Positions 46,571 through 55,855 of a stretch of 64,000 nt of DNA are shown piece after piece (the stretch's first letter is position 1; every line of letters starts with the position of its first letter). A program made the translations under genes and the position numbers. The notes below the pieces were generated by a model, which saw only the letters and a program-made list of their open reading frames with translations, did no database searches and was not told where the DNA came from. This DNA is from Zoogloeaceae bacterium (lineage in GTDB: Bacteria; Pseudomonadota; Gammaproteobacteria; Burkholderiales; Rhodocyclaceae), in NCBI GenBank assembly GCA_024235655.1, contig JACKLY010000002.1, forward strand, positions 248,001 through 312,000, read 5' to 3'.

Positions 46571-47760
46571 AAACTACGTACTGCTTCGTACGGCATCGGC
46601 TGCTCAAGGCCTGGCTGACACTCTGTGCTGCGCTTGCTGGCACACTACCCACAGCGGCGCTCGCCGATTACACCTGGAATTTTCCGACCCCGGTCACGCC
46701 GATTGCGCGCGATACGCTGAAGATCCATAACGAGTTCATGATCGTCATCACCATTCTGTTCGTGGTGGTGTTTGCGATCATGGTCTACTCGATGATCAAG
46801 CACCGCAAAAGCTCCGGGCACGCGCCGGCAAAATTCACCGGCCCCACCGGCACCGTGCAGTGGATCTGGGCACTGGTGCCTTTCGGCATTCTGCTGTTCA
46901 TCGACTTCGTACTCATGGGCATCCCTGCCTACCACGCAGTGATCGACATGGAAGACACCAAGACCAAGGCCGATATGGTGCTGAAAGTCACCGGCATGCA
47001 ATGGAAGTGGCAGTACGAATATCCGGAGTCCGGGGTCAAATTCATCAGCACCATGTCCACGCCGCGCGACCAGATTGCGAACAAGGCGGAGAAGGGCGAG
47101 CACTACCTGCTGGAAGTCGACAACGAGGTGGTCCTCCCGATCAACAAGAAAGTGCGCATCCTGCTCACAGCCACGGATGTGATCCACACCTGGTGGGTGC
47201 CGCAGTTCGGCGTCAAGCGTGACGGGGTACCCGGTTTCCTGCGTGAAGTCTGGGTCAAGATCGAAGAGCCGGGGGTGTACCGCGGGCAGTGTGCGGAACT
47301 CTGCGGCAAGGATCATGGCTTCATGCCGATCGTGGTGCGTGGTGTTCCTGAGGCGGAATACATTGCCTGGCTGGACACCAAGAAAGCCGAACAGGCCGCC
47401 GCCAGCGCAGGAAGCAACAGAACCTGGAGCAAGGACGAACTGATGGCCGAAGGCAAGGCAGTGTACGAGAAGCAATGCGTCGCCTGTCACCAGGATGCTG
47501 GCCAGGGTCTGGCACCTGTCTTCCCGGCACTGGCAGGAAGCAAGATCGTGCTCGGCCCGTTGCTCTCGCCGGAAGGCAAGCTGATCAAGGACAGTCATGT
47601 CGATCGCGTGCTCAACGGCAAGGAAGGCACCGCGATGCAGGCTTTCAAGACCACACTGAACGACACCGAGTTGGCTGCCGTCATCACCTACGAACGCAAT
47701 GCGTTCGGCAACAACAAGGGTGATTTCATTCAGCCGGCACAGATCAAGGCTTTGCGCTAG
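46567..47760 (+). CDS. coxB: Cytochrome c oxidase subunit II with fused cytochrome c domain
   Basis: A 397-residue protein. The TTG start at 46567 is supported by GGAGGAGGG just upstream and by a TTGA overlap with the previous stop. After a signal peptide and two membrane helices it has the CuA domain, with C242 and C246 in GQCAELCGKDHGFM, and a C-terminal c-type heme domain with CVACH at 304-308, so it is a caa3-type subunit. It takes electrons from cytochrome c in the periplasm. Confidence 0.95.
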   Translation: MKTTYCFVRHRLLKAWLTLCAALAGTLPTAALADYTWNFPTPVTPIARDTLKIHNEFMIVITILFVVVFAIMVYSMIKHRKSSGHAPAKFTGPTGTVQWIWALVPFGILLFIDFVLMGIPAYHAVIDMEDTKTKADMVLKVTGMQWKWQYEYPESGVKFISTMSTPRDQIANKAEKGEHYLLEVDNEVVLPINKKVRILLTATDVIHTWWVPQFGVKRDGVPGFLREVWVKIEEPGVYRGQCAELCGKDHGFMPIVVRGVPEAEYIAWLDTKKAEQAAASAGSNRTWSKDELMAEGKAVYEKQCVACHQDAGQGLAPVFPALAGSKIVLGPLLSPEGKLIKDSHVDRVLNGKEGTAMQAFKTTLNDTELAAVITYERNAFGNNKGDFIQPAQIKALR

Positions 47761-47769
47761 GAGGCCACC

Positions 47770-49368
47770 ATGAGTCAAACCACGACCGCCCCTCACGATA
47801 CCCATCACGACACGCATTACCCCGGTGGCATCACGCGCTGGCTGACGACGACGAACCACAAGGAAATCGGTTCGATGTACCTGATCTTTGCCCTGATCAT
47901 GTTCTTTGTCGGCGGCGCCATGATCCTCGCCGTCCGTGCCGAGTTGTTCCAGCCGGGTCTGCAACTGATGCAGCCGGAGTTCTTCAACCAGCTGATCGGC
48001 ATCCACGCACTGATCATGATCTTTGCCGCGCTGATGCCGGCCGCCACGGGTTTTGCCAACTGGCAGATTCCGCTGATGATCGGTGCCCCGGACATGGCCT
48101 TGCCGCGCATCAACAACCTCGGCTTCTGGCTGTTGCCGCCGGCTGCGATCCTGCTCACCCTGCCCTTCCTGCTGGCTGTCTTCGGCATTGGTGATGGCGC
48201 ACTGAATACTGGCTGGACGATGTATGCACCGCTGTCGGTACAGGGTGGCATCGGCGTCGATTTCGCGATCTTCTCGATTCACATCCTCGGCATTTCGTCG
48301 ATCCTCGGTTCGATCAACGTCATCGTCACCATCTTCAACCTGCGCGCACCGGGCATGACGATGATGAAGCTGCCGATTTTCGCCTGGGGCTGGCTGATTA
48401 CCGCTTTCCTGCTGATCGCCACCATTCCGGTGCTGGCCGGGGCGGTGACCATGCTGCTCACCGATCGTCACTTCGGCACACATTTCTTCAATGCCGCCGG
48501 CGGTGGTGACCCGATCCTCTTCCAGCACCTGTTCTGGTTCTTCGGCCACCCCGAGGTGTACATCCTGCTGCTGCCGCTATGGGGCCTGATGCCGCACGTG
48601 CTGGCCACCTTCAGCCGCAAGCCGATCTATGGCTACAAGGCTCAGGTCTATTCGTTCATTGCCATCGGTCTGCTGTCGGTGGTGGTCTGGGCACACCACT
48701 TCTTCACCGCCGGCCTGCCGGTGGGCGCACTGCTTTACTTCATGTACAGCACGATGGCCATTTCCCTGCCCCTGGCGGTGCTCTTCTTCTGCTGGATCGC
48801 CACCATGTGGAAAGGAGCGATGACCTTTGAAACCCCGATGCTCTTTGCCCAGGGGTTCATCATCATGTTCGGCGTTGCCGGCCTGACCGGGCTGGTGCTG
48901 GCCGATGTGGCTGCCGATGCGCAATACCACCACAGCTACTTCGTCATTGCCCACTTCCACTTTGCCCTGTTCGCTGGCGGCATCATGGGCGTGATGACCG
49001 GCGTCTACTACTGGCTGCCGAAATGGACCGGCCACATGTACGACGAAAAGCTGGGCAAGCTGCATTTCTGGCTGACCGTCATTTCATTCAACCTTACCTT
49101 CATGCCGCAATTCTTTGTCGGCCTCGCTGGCATGCCGCGCCGGATTCCGGATTACGCGCTGCAATTCACCGAGTTCAACGCCATTTCAACGGTCGGCTCC
49201 TTCATCCTCGGTTTCTCGCAACTGATCTTTGCCTGGGTCATCTACAAATGCATCAAGGGTGGCGAGAAGGCCGAGGGTCGCGTGTGGGAAGGTGCTGATG
49301 GACTGGAGTGGGAACTCTCGTCACCACCACCCCTGCACAGCTGGAATACACCGCCGGTGGTGAAATAA
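47770..49368 (+). CDS. coxA: Cytochrome c oxidase subunit I
   Basis: A 532-residue heme-copper oxidase subunit with twelve hydrophobic segments. WFFGHPEVYILLLP holds the CuB His260 and its cross-linked Tyr264 partner; HHFFTAG and HSYFVIAHFHFALFAGG hold the other CuB and heme ligands. Strong AGGAGG before ATG 47770. It follows coxB by 9 bp. Confidence 0.98.
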   Translation: MSQTTTAPHDTHHDTHYPGGITRWLTTTNHKEIGSMYLIFALIMFFVGGAMILAVRAELFQPGLQLMQPEFFNQLIGIHALIMIFAALMPAATGFANWQIPLMIGAPDMALPRINNLGFWLLPPAAILLTLPFLLAVFGIGDGALNTGWTMYAPLSVQGGIGVDFAIFSIHILGISSILGSINVIVTIFNLRAPGMTMMKLPIFAWGWLITAFLLIATIPVLAGAVTMLLTDRHFGTHFFNAAGGGDPILFQHLFWFFGHPEVYILLLPLWGLMPHVLATFSRKPIYGYKAQVYSFIAIGLLSVVVWAHHFFTAGLPVGALLYFMYSTMAISLPLAVLFFCWIATMWKGAMTFETPMLFAQGFIIMFGVAGLTGLVLADVAADAQYHHSYFVIAHFHFALFAGGIMGVMTGVYYWLPKWTGHMYDEKLGKLHFWLTVISFNLTFMPQFFVGLAGMPRRIPDYALQFTEFNAISTVGSFILGFSQLIFAWVIYKCIKGGEKAEGRVWEGADGLEWELSSPPPLHSWNTPPVVK

Positions 49369-49378
49369 GGTGACGATC

Positions 49379-49501
49379 ATGACTGCACCCTACGATGACG
49401 AAGAGCTGGCTCGCCGCCGCGCCAACAGCCGGCGGCTGGCCTGGATCATCGGTAGCGTCGCCTTGGCCATCTATATCACCGGGTTTTTCCTCCAGCGCTG
49501 A
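49379..49501 (+). CDS. Cytochrome oxidase small assembly protein
   Basis: A 40-residue protein (ATG 49379, TGA 49499-49501): a charged N-terminus DDEELARRRANSRR followed by one membrane helix (LAWIIGSVALAIYITGFFLQ). It lies between coxA and ctaG, where betaproteobacteria usually encode such a short single-span protein. Confidence 0.88.
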   Translation: MTAPYDDEELARRRANSRRLAWIIGSVALAIYITGFFLQR

Positions 49502-49507
49502 AGGCTG

Positions 49508-50116
49508 ATGATGAGCCACGTGGCCATTTCCCACAAGAAACTGATCGGCAAATTGCTGCTTGCTGTTGCGGCAGCCTTTGCCTTCGGTTTCGCACTGGTA
49601 CCGCTGTACGACGTACTGTGCACGGTCACCGGCTTCAACGGCAAGACAGAAGGTGGGCCGATCAACGGGTTTTCTCGCGGCGGGCTGGGCAATGAGAGTG
49701 GCTCAGGCAGTGTCGCCGCCGCCCCCTCACGCATCGACCGCAGCCGCACGGTGACCGTTGAGTTCACCGGCACAGTGATGCCGGGTCTGCCGTGGGACAT
49801 GCGCCCTCTGACCTTCAGCAAGGAACTGCATCCGGGCGAATTGCACCAGGTCATCTATCTGGTTCGCAACACCTCGGATCGCCCGATTGTCGGCCAGGCC
49901 GTACCCAGCGTTACGCCGGGTCAGGCAGCCCAGCATTTCGACAAGATCGAATGCTTCTGCTTTACCCAGCAGGCGCTGGCACCGGGAGAGAGCCGGGAAA
50001 TGCCCCTGCTCTTCATCGTCAAGCCGGAAATCAGCAGCGACATCAAACACATCACGCTTTCCTACGCGTTCTTCAACGCCGTCAAAGACAAGACGGCCCT
50101 TAACATCAGGGAGTGA
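49508..50116 (+). CDS. ctaG: Cytochrome c oxidase assembly protein CtaG/Cox11
   Basis: A 202-residue protein with one N-terminal membrane helix (LLLAVAAAFAFGFALVPLYDVLC) and a periplasmic Cox11 domain with copper motif ECFCF. It delivers copper to the CuB site of subunit I. The DUF2970 gene often found after ctaG is absent: the stop is followed at once by coxC. Confidence 0.95.
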   Translation: MMSHVAISHKKLIGKLLLAVAAAFAFGFALVPLYDVLCTVTGFNGKTEGGPINGFSRGGLGNESGSGSVAAAPSRIDRSRTVTVEFTGTVMPGLPWDMRPLTFSKELHPGELHQVIYLVRNTSDRPIVGQAVPSVTPGQAAQHFDKIECFCFTQQALAPGESREMPLLFIVKPEISSDIKHITLSYAFFNAVKDKTALNIRE

Positions 50117-50118
50117 GC

Positions 50119-50997
50119 ATGGCTCATACAGAAGCTGTCGGCCACGATCCACACTATTACGTTCCGCAACCATCCATCTATCCGTTCATTCTGGCGGGTG
50201 GACTGTTCCTACTGGCACTGGGTTTCATCCTGTTCATGAACAACTACGGGGCCGGCAGCTGGACCATGATCGGGGGTGCCGGTGTCATCCTCACGGTGCT
50301 TTACCGCTGGTTCGGCAAGGTCATCTTCGAGTCGCAGTCCGGCTCCTACCGTGACTGGGAGGACAAGTCATTCCGCTACGGCATGATCTGGTTCATCGCA
50401 TCGGAAGTAGCCTTCTTTGCCGCCTTTTTCGGTGCGCTGTTCTATCTGCGCAACATCTCGGTGCCGGACCTGCTCGGCATGCTGCCGGCGCACGGCGTCA
50501 CCCTCTATCCGGATTACAAGGACCTGAGCTGGCCAGCTTCGGGCGCCGGCCCTGCTGCCTTGTCCTTCACACCCATGGGAGCCTGGGGCTTGCCGGCCAT
50601 CAATACCGCGCTGCTGCTGACTTCAGGCGCCACCATCACCTGGGCACACTGGGCATTGCTGAAGAACAATCGCAAGCAGCTCAATCTCGGCCTGCTGCTT
50701 ACCATTGTGCTGGGGGTGTTGTTCCTGTCGCTACAGGCCTACGAATATCACCACGCCTACAACGAGCTGGGACTGACCATGGGCGCCGGGGTTTATGGCG
50801 CGACCTTCTTCATGCTCACTGGCTTCCACGGCTTTCATGTGACGCTGGGGGCGATCATGCTGATGGTGGTCTACGGTCGCTGCCTGAGCGGACATTTCAC
50901 CGCCGAACGACACTTTGCCTTTGAAGGTGTCGCCTGGTACTGGCACTTCGTCGATGTTGTCTGGCTCGGTCTCTTTGTGTTCGTTTATTGGCTCTAG
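50119..50997 (+). CDS. coxC: Cytochrome c oxidase subunit III
   Basis: A 292-residue protein with seven membrane helices, starting at ATG 50119 with GGGAG upstream; a GTG two codons earlier overlaps the ctaG stop. Conserved segments: WFIASEVAFFAAFF, GFHGFHVTLGAIML and AWYWHFVDVVWLGLFVFVYW. Its end overlaps the convergent DUF2909 stop by 4 bp. Confidence 0.96.
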   Translation: MAHTEAVGHDPHYYVPQPSIYPFILAGGLFLLALGFILFMNNYGAGSWTMIGGAGVILTVLYRWFGKVIFESQSGSYRDWEDKSFRYGMIWFIASEVAFFAAFFGALFYLRNISVPDLLGMLPAHGVTLYPDYKDLSWPASGAGPAALSFTPMGAWGLPAINTALLLTSGATITWAHWALLKNNRKQLNLGLLLTIVLGVLFLSLQAYEYHHAYNELGLTMGAGVYGATFFMLTGFHGFHVTLGAIMLMVVYGRCLSGHFTAERHFAFEGVAWYWHFVDVVWLGLFVFVYWL

Positions 50998-51188
50998 GCG
51001 GGCACCAGCCCGAGGCGGTAACCAATGAGCAGGACGAGGAAGAGGGCGATGGAAAGGCCGATGCGCAAGGTCAGGGCACGCACGGTGCGCGTGCCGCCAT
51101 CACCACGGTCACGATAGAGAAACCAGAGCCCGGAAAAGAGACTGAGGACAATGGCCAGCAGCATGAAGACAACCAGCAGTTTGATCAT
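50994..51188 (-). CDS. DUF2909 twin-helix membrane protein
   Basis: A 64-residue protein on the strand opposite the oxidase genes: MIKLLVVFMLLAIVLSLFSGLWFL, a short polar loop (YRDRGDGGTR), then LRIGLSIALFLVLLIGYRLGL. This is the DUF2909 pattern, common between coxC and SURF1. Its ATG overlaps the SURF1 ATG on the other strand within CATG. Confidence 0.88.
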   Translation of the reverse strand: MIKLLVVFMLLAIVLSLFSGLWFLYRDRGDGGTRTVRALTLRIGLSIALFLVLLIGYRLGLVPA

Positions 51189-52032
51189 GGGCAATGCTCG
51201 TGAGGGTTGCGACAACAAGAGAGCAACGGGAGAAGATGCCGAGTATGCGCGTGCAACCCCGGATGCTGCAAGCCGGCATGTCGGCGGGCCGACGCCCGTA
51301 TCGCGGCGCTTCGTGATCTTTGCCGGCGGGGCTCTGGTTGTACTGCTGGTGCCATTGTTCATCTCACTCGGACAGTGGCAGTGGAACAAGGCGATGATCA
51401 AGGAATCCCGGCAGTCACTTCTCGACAGCCGTGCTGCAGAAACGCCGGTGTCCCTCGCCTCCTCAATGGTCGATGCCGATGCATTGCGCTTTCGCCGTGT
51501 TGCCGTGCGCGGCACATACGAACCGCAACAGCAGATTCTGGTCGACAACCGCGTCCATCAGGAACGCGCCGGCTACCATGTGGTAACGCCGCTGCGCATC
51601 GAGGGCAGTGATATGCGCGTGCTGGTCAATCGTGGCTGGATTCCGGCCAATGCTGATCACAGCAAGGTGCCCGTTTTCCCCACCCCTACCGGCATGGTCG
51701 AGTTGACGGCCACGGCCATCGTACCCGGCACCCGTTTCTTTACACTGGCACCGGAACCGGCCACTCCGGGATGGCAGCCTGTATGGCAGAACCTTGATCT
51801 GGCACGCTTTCGCAACGCTGTTACATTTCCACTGCAGCCGGTCGTACTGCAGCTAGATGCCGGCACCAGCAATGCCGGCGGCTTCGTTCGCGACTGGCCG
51901 CGCCCGGACGAGCGCATCGAGCGCCACCTCGGTTATGCATGGCAGTGGTTCGGCTTTGCAGCAGCAACTGCCGGCATCTGGATCTTCTTTTTGCTGCGCC
52001 CCTTGTTACAGAAGCGCAAAGTACACGCATGA
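51187..52032 (+). CDS. SURF1-family oxidase assembly protein
   Basis: A 281-residue protein, start taken as ATG 51187. After a polar leader of about 50 residues there is a membrane helix (FVIFAGGALVVLLVPLFISLGQWQ), the SURF1 domain (LVDNRVHQERAGYHVVTPL, VLVNRGWIPA) and a second helix at the C-terminus (HLGYAWQWFGFAAATAGIWIFFL). It helps insert heme a into subunit I. The leader is unusually long and the true start is not certain. Confidence 0.9.
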   Translation: MGNAREGCDNKRATGEDAEYARATPDAASRHVGGPTPVSRRFVIFAGGALVVLLVPLFISLGQWQWNKAMIKESRQSLLDSRAAETPVSLASSMVDADALRFRRVAVRGTYEPQQQILVDNRVHQERAGYHVVTPLRIEGSDMRVLVNRGWIPANADHSKVPVFPTPTGMVELTATAIVPGTRFFTLAPEPATPGWQPVWQNLDLARFRNAVTFPLQPVVLQLDAGTSNAGGFVRDWPRPDERIERHLGYAWQWFGFAAATAGIWIFFLLRPLLQKRKVHA

Positions 52033-52637
52033 ATACCGCCAGCACTCCCACTGTCCCGCTGACCCGCCTGACGCCCGGCCGCCGGGCGCTGTTGTTGACC
52101 CTGTTGCTGTTCATCCTGCCCGTCGCTGTGGGCGGTGGGCTTTTTTATTTCGACTGGCGCCCGAGCAGTACCGGCAATCATGGCGAGTTGATCACCCCGC
52201 CACGCCCGATGCCGGTCGCCATGCTTGAGCAAAAAAACAACAACCCTGACACAGCCGCAAGCATCAAGGGAAAATGGCTGCTGCTGATTGCCGGAAACGG
52301 CATCTGCGATCAGGCCTGTGTGCAACTGGCCAGACAGGCACGTGCCATTCAGGTCTCGCTCAACCGCGATATGGGGCGCATGCGCCGCGTCGTCCTGAAT
52401 TCCGGCGCCAGCCCGGCACTGAGTGAATTGCAGGCAGAGCAGCCGGACCTGATTGTTGCCGAGGCAAGCCCGGAATGGCTGGCCGGATTGGGCATTGATA
52501 CCACCACCCAATCACCGCAACGGCTTTTTTTGGTTGACCCGGCCGGCAACCTGATGATGCAATACGCGCCCGGCGCCGAGCCAAAAGGTATCCGTGCCGA
52601 CCTTGAGCGCCTACTGAAGTATTCCTGGATAGGGTAA
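52029..52637 (+). CDS. Membrane-anchored SCO/thioredoxin-like protein
   Basis: A 202-residue protein starting at ATG 52029, overlapping the SURF1 stop (ATGA). One membrane helix (about 19-42) is followed by a thioredoxin-like domain: [21 protein letters not shown] has a CxxxC motif as in SCO copper chaperones, and [15 protein letters not shown] matches a later strand. The conserved copper-binding His of SCO proteins is not visible. It is commonly found between SURF1 and ctaA; here ctaB follows instead. Confidence 0.82.
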   Translation: MNTASTPTVPLTRLTPGRRALLLTLLLFILPVAVGGGLFYFDWRPSSTGNHGELITPPRPMPVAMLEQKNNNPDTAASIKGKWLLLIAGNGICDQACVQLARQARAIQVSLNRDMGRMRRVVLNSGASPALSELQAEQPDLIVAEASPEWLAGLGIDTTTQSPQRLFLVDPAGNLMMQYAPGAEPKGIRADLERLLKYSWIG

Positions 52638-52644
52638 TAAGCAC

Positions 52645-53541
52645 ATGCAGACTCACAGCCACACCGCCACACCGACCTTGCTGCAACGACTCGCCGCCTT
52701 CGCCGAACTGTGCAAGCCGCGTGTGAACAGCCTGATCGTGTTTACCGCGATGATCGGCATGCTGCTCCCCTCGCACGAACTGCCACCGCTGAAGCTGTTC
52801 TTCTTCGCTTCATTGGGCATTGGCCTGGTCGCCTTTGCCGCTGCCGCCATCAACTGCCTGGTCGAGCGCACCATCGATGCGCTGATGGCGCGTACCCGTG
52901 CCCGTGCCACAGCGCGCGGCGAAGTCACGACCCGGGAAACCCTGACACTGGCGATTGTCCTCGGTGGTGCCGGCCTGTGGCTACTGCACGCCTTTGTCAA
53001 CGACCTGACCATGTGGCTGACACTGGCCACCTTTGTCGGCTACGCCGTCATCTACACAGCGCTGCTGAAGCCGATGACCCCGATGAACATCGTCATCGGC
53101 GGTGCCTCCGGTGCCATGCCGCCGGTACTCGGCTGGGCGGCCATGACCGGCAGCGTCTCGGCCGAGCCGCTGGTGCTGTTCCTGATCATCTTCCTGTGGA
53201 CGCCACCGCACTTCTGGTCGCTGGCCTGTTATCGCATTGCCGACTATGAGAAGAGCGGCCTGCCAATGCTGCCGGTAACCCACGGCATCAAGTTCACCTG
53301 CCAGCACATCCTGCTTTATACGCTGATGATGGTCGCTGCCAGCGTCATCCCCTTCACGCTGGGCATGAGCGGCTGGTTTTACCTGATTGCCGTGATGCTG
53401 CTGAACATCGGCTTCATTGCCTATGCGGTTGCACTCTACCGCGACTACAGCGACGCACTGGCCAAGCGCACTTTCCGCTACTCGATCATCTATCTGACGC
53501 TGCTGTTTGCCGCACTGTTTGCCGACCGCTTGTTTGTCTGA
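52645..53541 (+). CDS. ctaB: Protoheme IX farnesyltransferase (heme O synthase)
   Basis: A 298-residue UbiA-type prenyltransferase with about eight membrane helices; [25 protein letters not shown] carries the NxxxD-type prenyl-diphosphate motif and [13 protein letters not shown] the conserved second region. It converts heme b to heme O. The gene for the next step, heme A synthase (ctaA), is not in this operon. A strong terminator overlaps the following mpl 3' end. Confidence 0.95.
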   Translation: MQTHSHTATPTLLQRLAAFAELCKPRVNSLIVFTAMIGMLLPSHELPPLKLFFFASLGIGLVAFAAAAINCLVERTIDALMARTRARATARGEVTTRETLTLAIVLGGAGLWLLHAFVNDLTMWLTLATFVGYAVIYTALLKPMTPMNIVIGGASGAMPPVLGWAAMTGSVSAEPLVLFLIIFLWTPPHFWSLACYRIADYEKSGLPMLPVTHGIKFTCQHILLYTLMMVAASVIPFTLGMSGWFYLIAVMLLNIGFIAYAVALYRDYSDALAKRTFRYSIIYLTLLFAALFADRLFV

Positions 53542-53549
53542 TCGCTACG

Positions 53550-53565
53550 CAGCGCGAAAGCGCTG
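53550..53565. repeat. GAAA-tetraloop hairpin after ctaB
   Basis: CAGCGC-GAAA-GCGCTG lies between the convergent ctaB and mpl stops. It has no T-run; it may stabilise the ctaB 3' end. Confidence 0.5.
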
Positions 53566-53572
53566 ACCTCCC

Positions 53573-54928
53573 TCAATTGCTGCCAGCGCCAAGCGCTCGC
53601 AGCAATTTTTCGTGAACGCCGCCAAAGCCGCCATTGCTCATCACCAGCACATGGTCGCCTGAGCGGCTGGCCTGAACGACCTCCGTCACCAACTGCTCCA
53701 GATCATTGACGACACGTGCCTTGTCAGCCATCGGTGCCAGTGCCGCTGCCGCATCCCAACCCAGATGCTGTCCGTAGCAGAAAACCAGATCGGTTTCAGC
53801 CAGGCTTTCTGGCAACTTGTCCTTCATCACACCCAGCTTCATGGTGTTGGAACGCGGTTCCAGCACGGCGAAAATCCGTGCATTCCCAATCTTGCGACGC
53901 AAACCGGCAACCGTAGTGGCAATCGCTGTCGGGTGATGGGCAAAGTCATCGTAAACGGTGACCCCATTGACCACACCACGCACTTCCATACGGCGCTTGA
54001 CGTTGGCAAAGCGGGAGAGGGAGTCCACCCCCTGCTCCAGCGTTACGCCGACATGCCGCGCAGCCAGCAAGGCAGCAACAGCATTGGCACGGTTATGTGC
54101 CCCGGTCAGACCCCAGGAAGACTCGGCAAGGAGGGTCTGTCCAGAAAACAGACGGAGTGCACCAGAGGCGTCATCTCCTTCGATCCGCCAGCCATCCTGC
54201 GAGTTAAATCGCTCAACAGGCGTCCACAGGCCACGCTCAAGCACACGCTCGAGGCTGGCCTCTACGGCATTGCTGACAACCAGCCCGGTTCGCGGCAAGG
54301 TGCGTACAAGATGGTGAAATTGCGTCTCGATCGCCGCTAGATCAGCGAAGATGTCCGCGTGATCAAACTCAAGATTGTTCAGCACGGCTGTTCTCGGCCG
54401 GTAGTGAACAAACTTTGAACGCTTGTCACAGAATGCTGTGTCGTATTCATCCGCCTCAATGACAAAGAAGGGCGTATCGCCCAATCGAGCCGACACACCG
54501 AAGTTCTCAGGCACGCCCCCGATCAGGAAGCCGGGGGCCAGGCCCGCATCCTCAAGGATCCAGGCCAGCATCGAACTGGTTGTCGTCTTGCCGTGCGTAC
54601 CAGCAACTGCGAGTACCCACTTATCACGGAGGACATGCTCGGCAAGCCATTGCGGCCCGGAAACATAGGGCAAACCGCGATCCAGAATTTCTTCCAGCAA
54701 GGGATTGCCGCGCGAAACCGCATTGCCGATCACATACATATCCGGCTGCAAGCCGATCTGGGCGGGGTCGTAGCCCTCGATCAACTCGATCCCGCTCGCC
54801 TCCAGCTGCGTGCTCATCGGCGGATAGACACCCGCATCACAACCGGTGACCCGGTGCCCCGACGCACGCGCCAACTGAGCCACGCCGCCCATGAAGGTGC
54901 CGCAGATGCCAAGGATATGAATATGCAT
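53573..54928 (-). CDS. mpl: UDP-N-acetylmuramate:L-alanyl-gamma-D-glutamyl-meso-diaminopimelate ligase
   Basis: A 451-residue Mur-ligase-family protein starting at ATG 54928 (MHIHILGICGTFMGGVA). It has AVAGTHGKTTTSSML (ATP binding), EADEYDTAF, NLEFDHADIF and YDDFAHHPTA. It reattaches recycled murein tripeptide to UDP-MurNAc. The same pathway uses products of lytic transglycosylases such as MltA at 1-985. Confidence 0.96.
   Translation of the reverse strand: MHIHILGICGTFMGGVAQLARASGHRVTGCDAGVYPPMSTQLEASGIELIEGYDPAQIGLQPDMYVIGNAVSRGNPLLEEILDRGLPYVSGPQWLAEHVLRDKWVLAVAGTHGKTTTSSMLAWILEDAGLAPGFLIGGVPENFGVSARLGDTPFFVIEADEYDTAFCDKRSKFVHYRPRTAVLNNLEFDHADIFADLAAIETQFHHLVRTLPRTGLVVSNAVEASLERVLERGLWTPVERFNSQDGWRIEGDDASGALRLFSGQTLLAESSWGLTGAHNRANAVAALLAARHVGVTLEQGVDSLSRFANVKRRMEVRGVVNGVTVYDDFAHHPTAIATTVAGLRRKIGNARIFAVLEPRSNTMKLGVMKDKLPESLAETDLVFCYGQHLGWDAAAALAPMADKARVVNDLEQLVTEVVQASRSGDHVLVMSNGGFGGVHEKLLRALGAGSN
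53575..53610 (+). terminator. Intrinsic terminator of the oxidase operon, inside the mpl 3' end
   Basis: AATTGCTGC pairs with GCAGCAATT, and inside, after one C-C mismatch, AGCGC pairs with GCGCT around a CAA loop. TTT follows directly (AATTTTT). It covers the last codons of mpl on the other strand. Confidence 0.85.
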
Positions 54929-54970
54929 GAAGTTTTTCCCGGTTAGAATGGGCTGCATTCTACATCGACC

Positions 54971-54994
54971 ATTCGCATCCACATTTGCATCCAC
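54971..54994. repeat. Two tandem 12-bp repeats upstream of the nucleotidyltransferase-like gene
   Basis: ATTCGCATCCAC and ATTTGCATCCAC are adjacent and differ at one base. They lie in the 82-bp divergent gap between mpl and the next gene and could be a regulator site. Confidence 0.45.
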
Positions 54995-55010
54995 TATTGT
55001 GAGCGAGCAC

Positions 55011-55649
55011 ATGCATTCAAGGCCCGACCGCACCTCAGCCCGAGCTTCAGAGCGCATTCGGGCAAGCATCTGCAATACAGCCGCCCGCCTCATCTCGGAG
55101 GATGGCATCAACGACTACAGCCAGGCCAAGCGGAAAGCGCTGCGCCATCTCGGCCTGCCCGATGACACCCCGCTTCCTAGCAACGCCGAAATCGACGAGG
55201 CATTGCAATCCTGGCAAAACGTATTCCAGGAACACGAACAGACAGAGAGAATCGGCAATCTTCGGCGAATTGCAATCGATCTGATGGCCAACTTCGAGCA
55301 ATACACCCCTTACCTGACCGGATCAGTACTATCCGGAACCGCCGGCCGCTATGCCGAGATCGACCTGCAGCTCTTTGCCGACAGCGCCAAGGAGGTGGAG
55401 ATTTTCCTGCTCAACAAAGGCATACCCTATACCCATGCCACCCCGCGCAATGACCGTGCGGAAGCAGTGCTGCAGATCGAGGCAGGGGAAGCCACCGCCA
55501 ATCTGGTCATCTACCCACCGCACGAAGAGCGTAATTTTGCAAAATCCCGCAGCAACCGGAATAGCAGAACGCACGACAGGGCCCGTATCGATGCCGTCAG
55601 AGCGTTGCTCACCGAAAACACCGGGGAATTTACGCAAAACCCAATATAA
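55011..55649 (+). CDS. Nucleotidyltransferase-like hypothetical protein
   Basis: A 212-residue protein, start taken as ATG 55011 ([16 protein letters not shown]); a GTG four codons upstream is possible. The first half is helical ([40 protein letters not shown] cut into short helices). Residues about 105-120 ([20 protein letters not shown]) resemble the GS...DxD core of minimal nucleotidyltransferases. It is probably a conserved betaproteobacterial hypothetical; substrate unknown. Confidence 0.72.
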   Translation: MHSRPDRTSARASERIRASICNTAARLISEDGINDYSQAKRKALRHLGLPDDTPLPSNAEIDEALQSWQNVFQEHEQTERIGNLRRIAIDLMANFEQYTPYLTGSVLSGTAGRYAEIDLQLFADSAKEVEIFLLNKGIPYTHATPRNDRAEAVLQIEAGEATANLVIYPPHEERNFAKSRSNRNSRTHDRARIDAVRALLTENTGEFTQNPI

Positions 55650-55855
55650 ACCGCAATCTTCACCCATCTTGCAGCCAACGGACGGCGAACACGATTCGAA
55701 CTTCCTGTCACTGCACCGCCACCAGCCACTCCCTGAATTGCTCACCCCTCCAGCCGGACGATGCTCATTTTTCTGCTGATGCCCAGCCCCTGACCCGCTC
55801 TGCGAAAACAGGGGGCACTGGACAAATTGCAGCGATTTACGGCAAACTTGCCGCC

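Noticed and set aside
46645..48549. 634-codon open frame antisense to coxB and coxA
   Set aside because: It lies opposite two highly conserved oxidase genes; its product is Gln/Asp/His/Arg-rich without a recognisable domain, as expected of an antisense frame in high-GC DNA.
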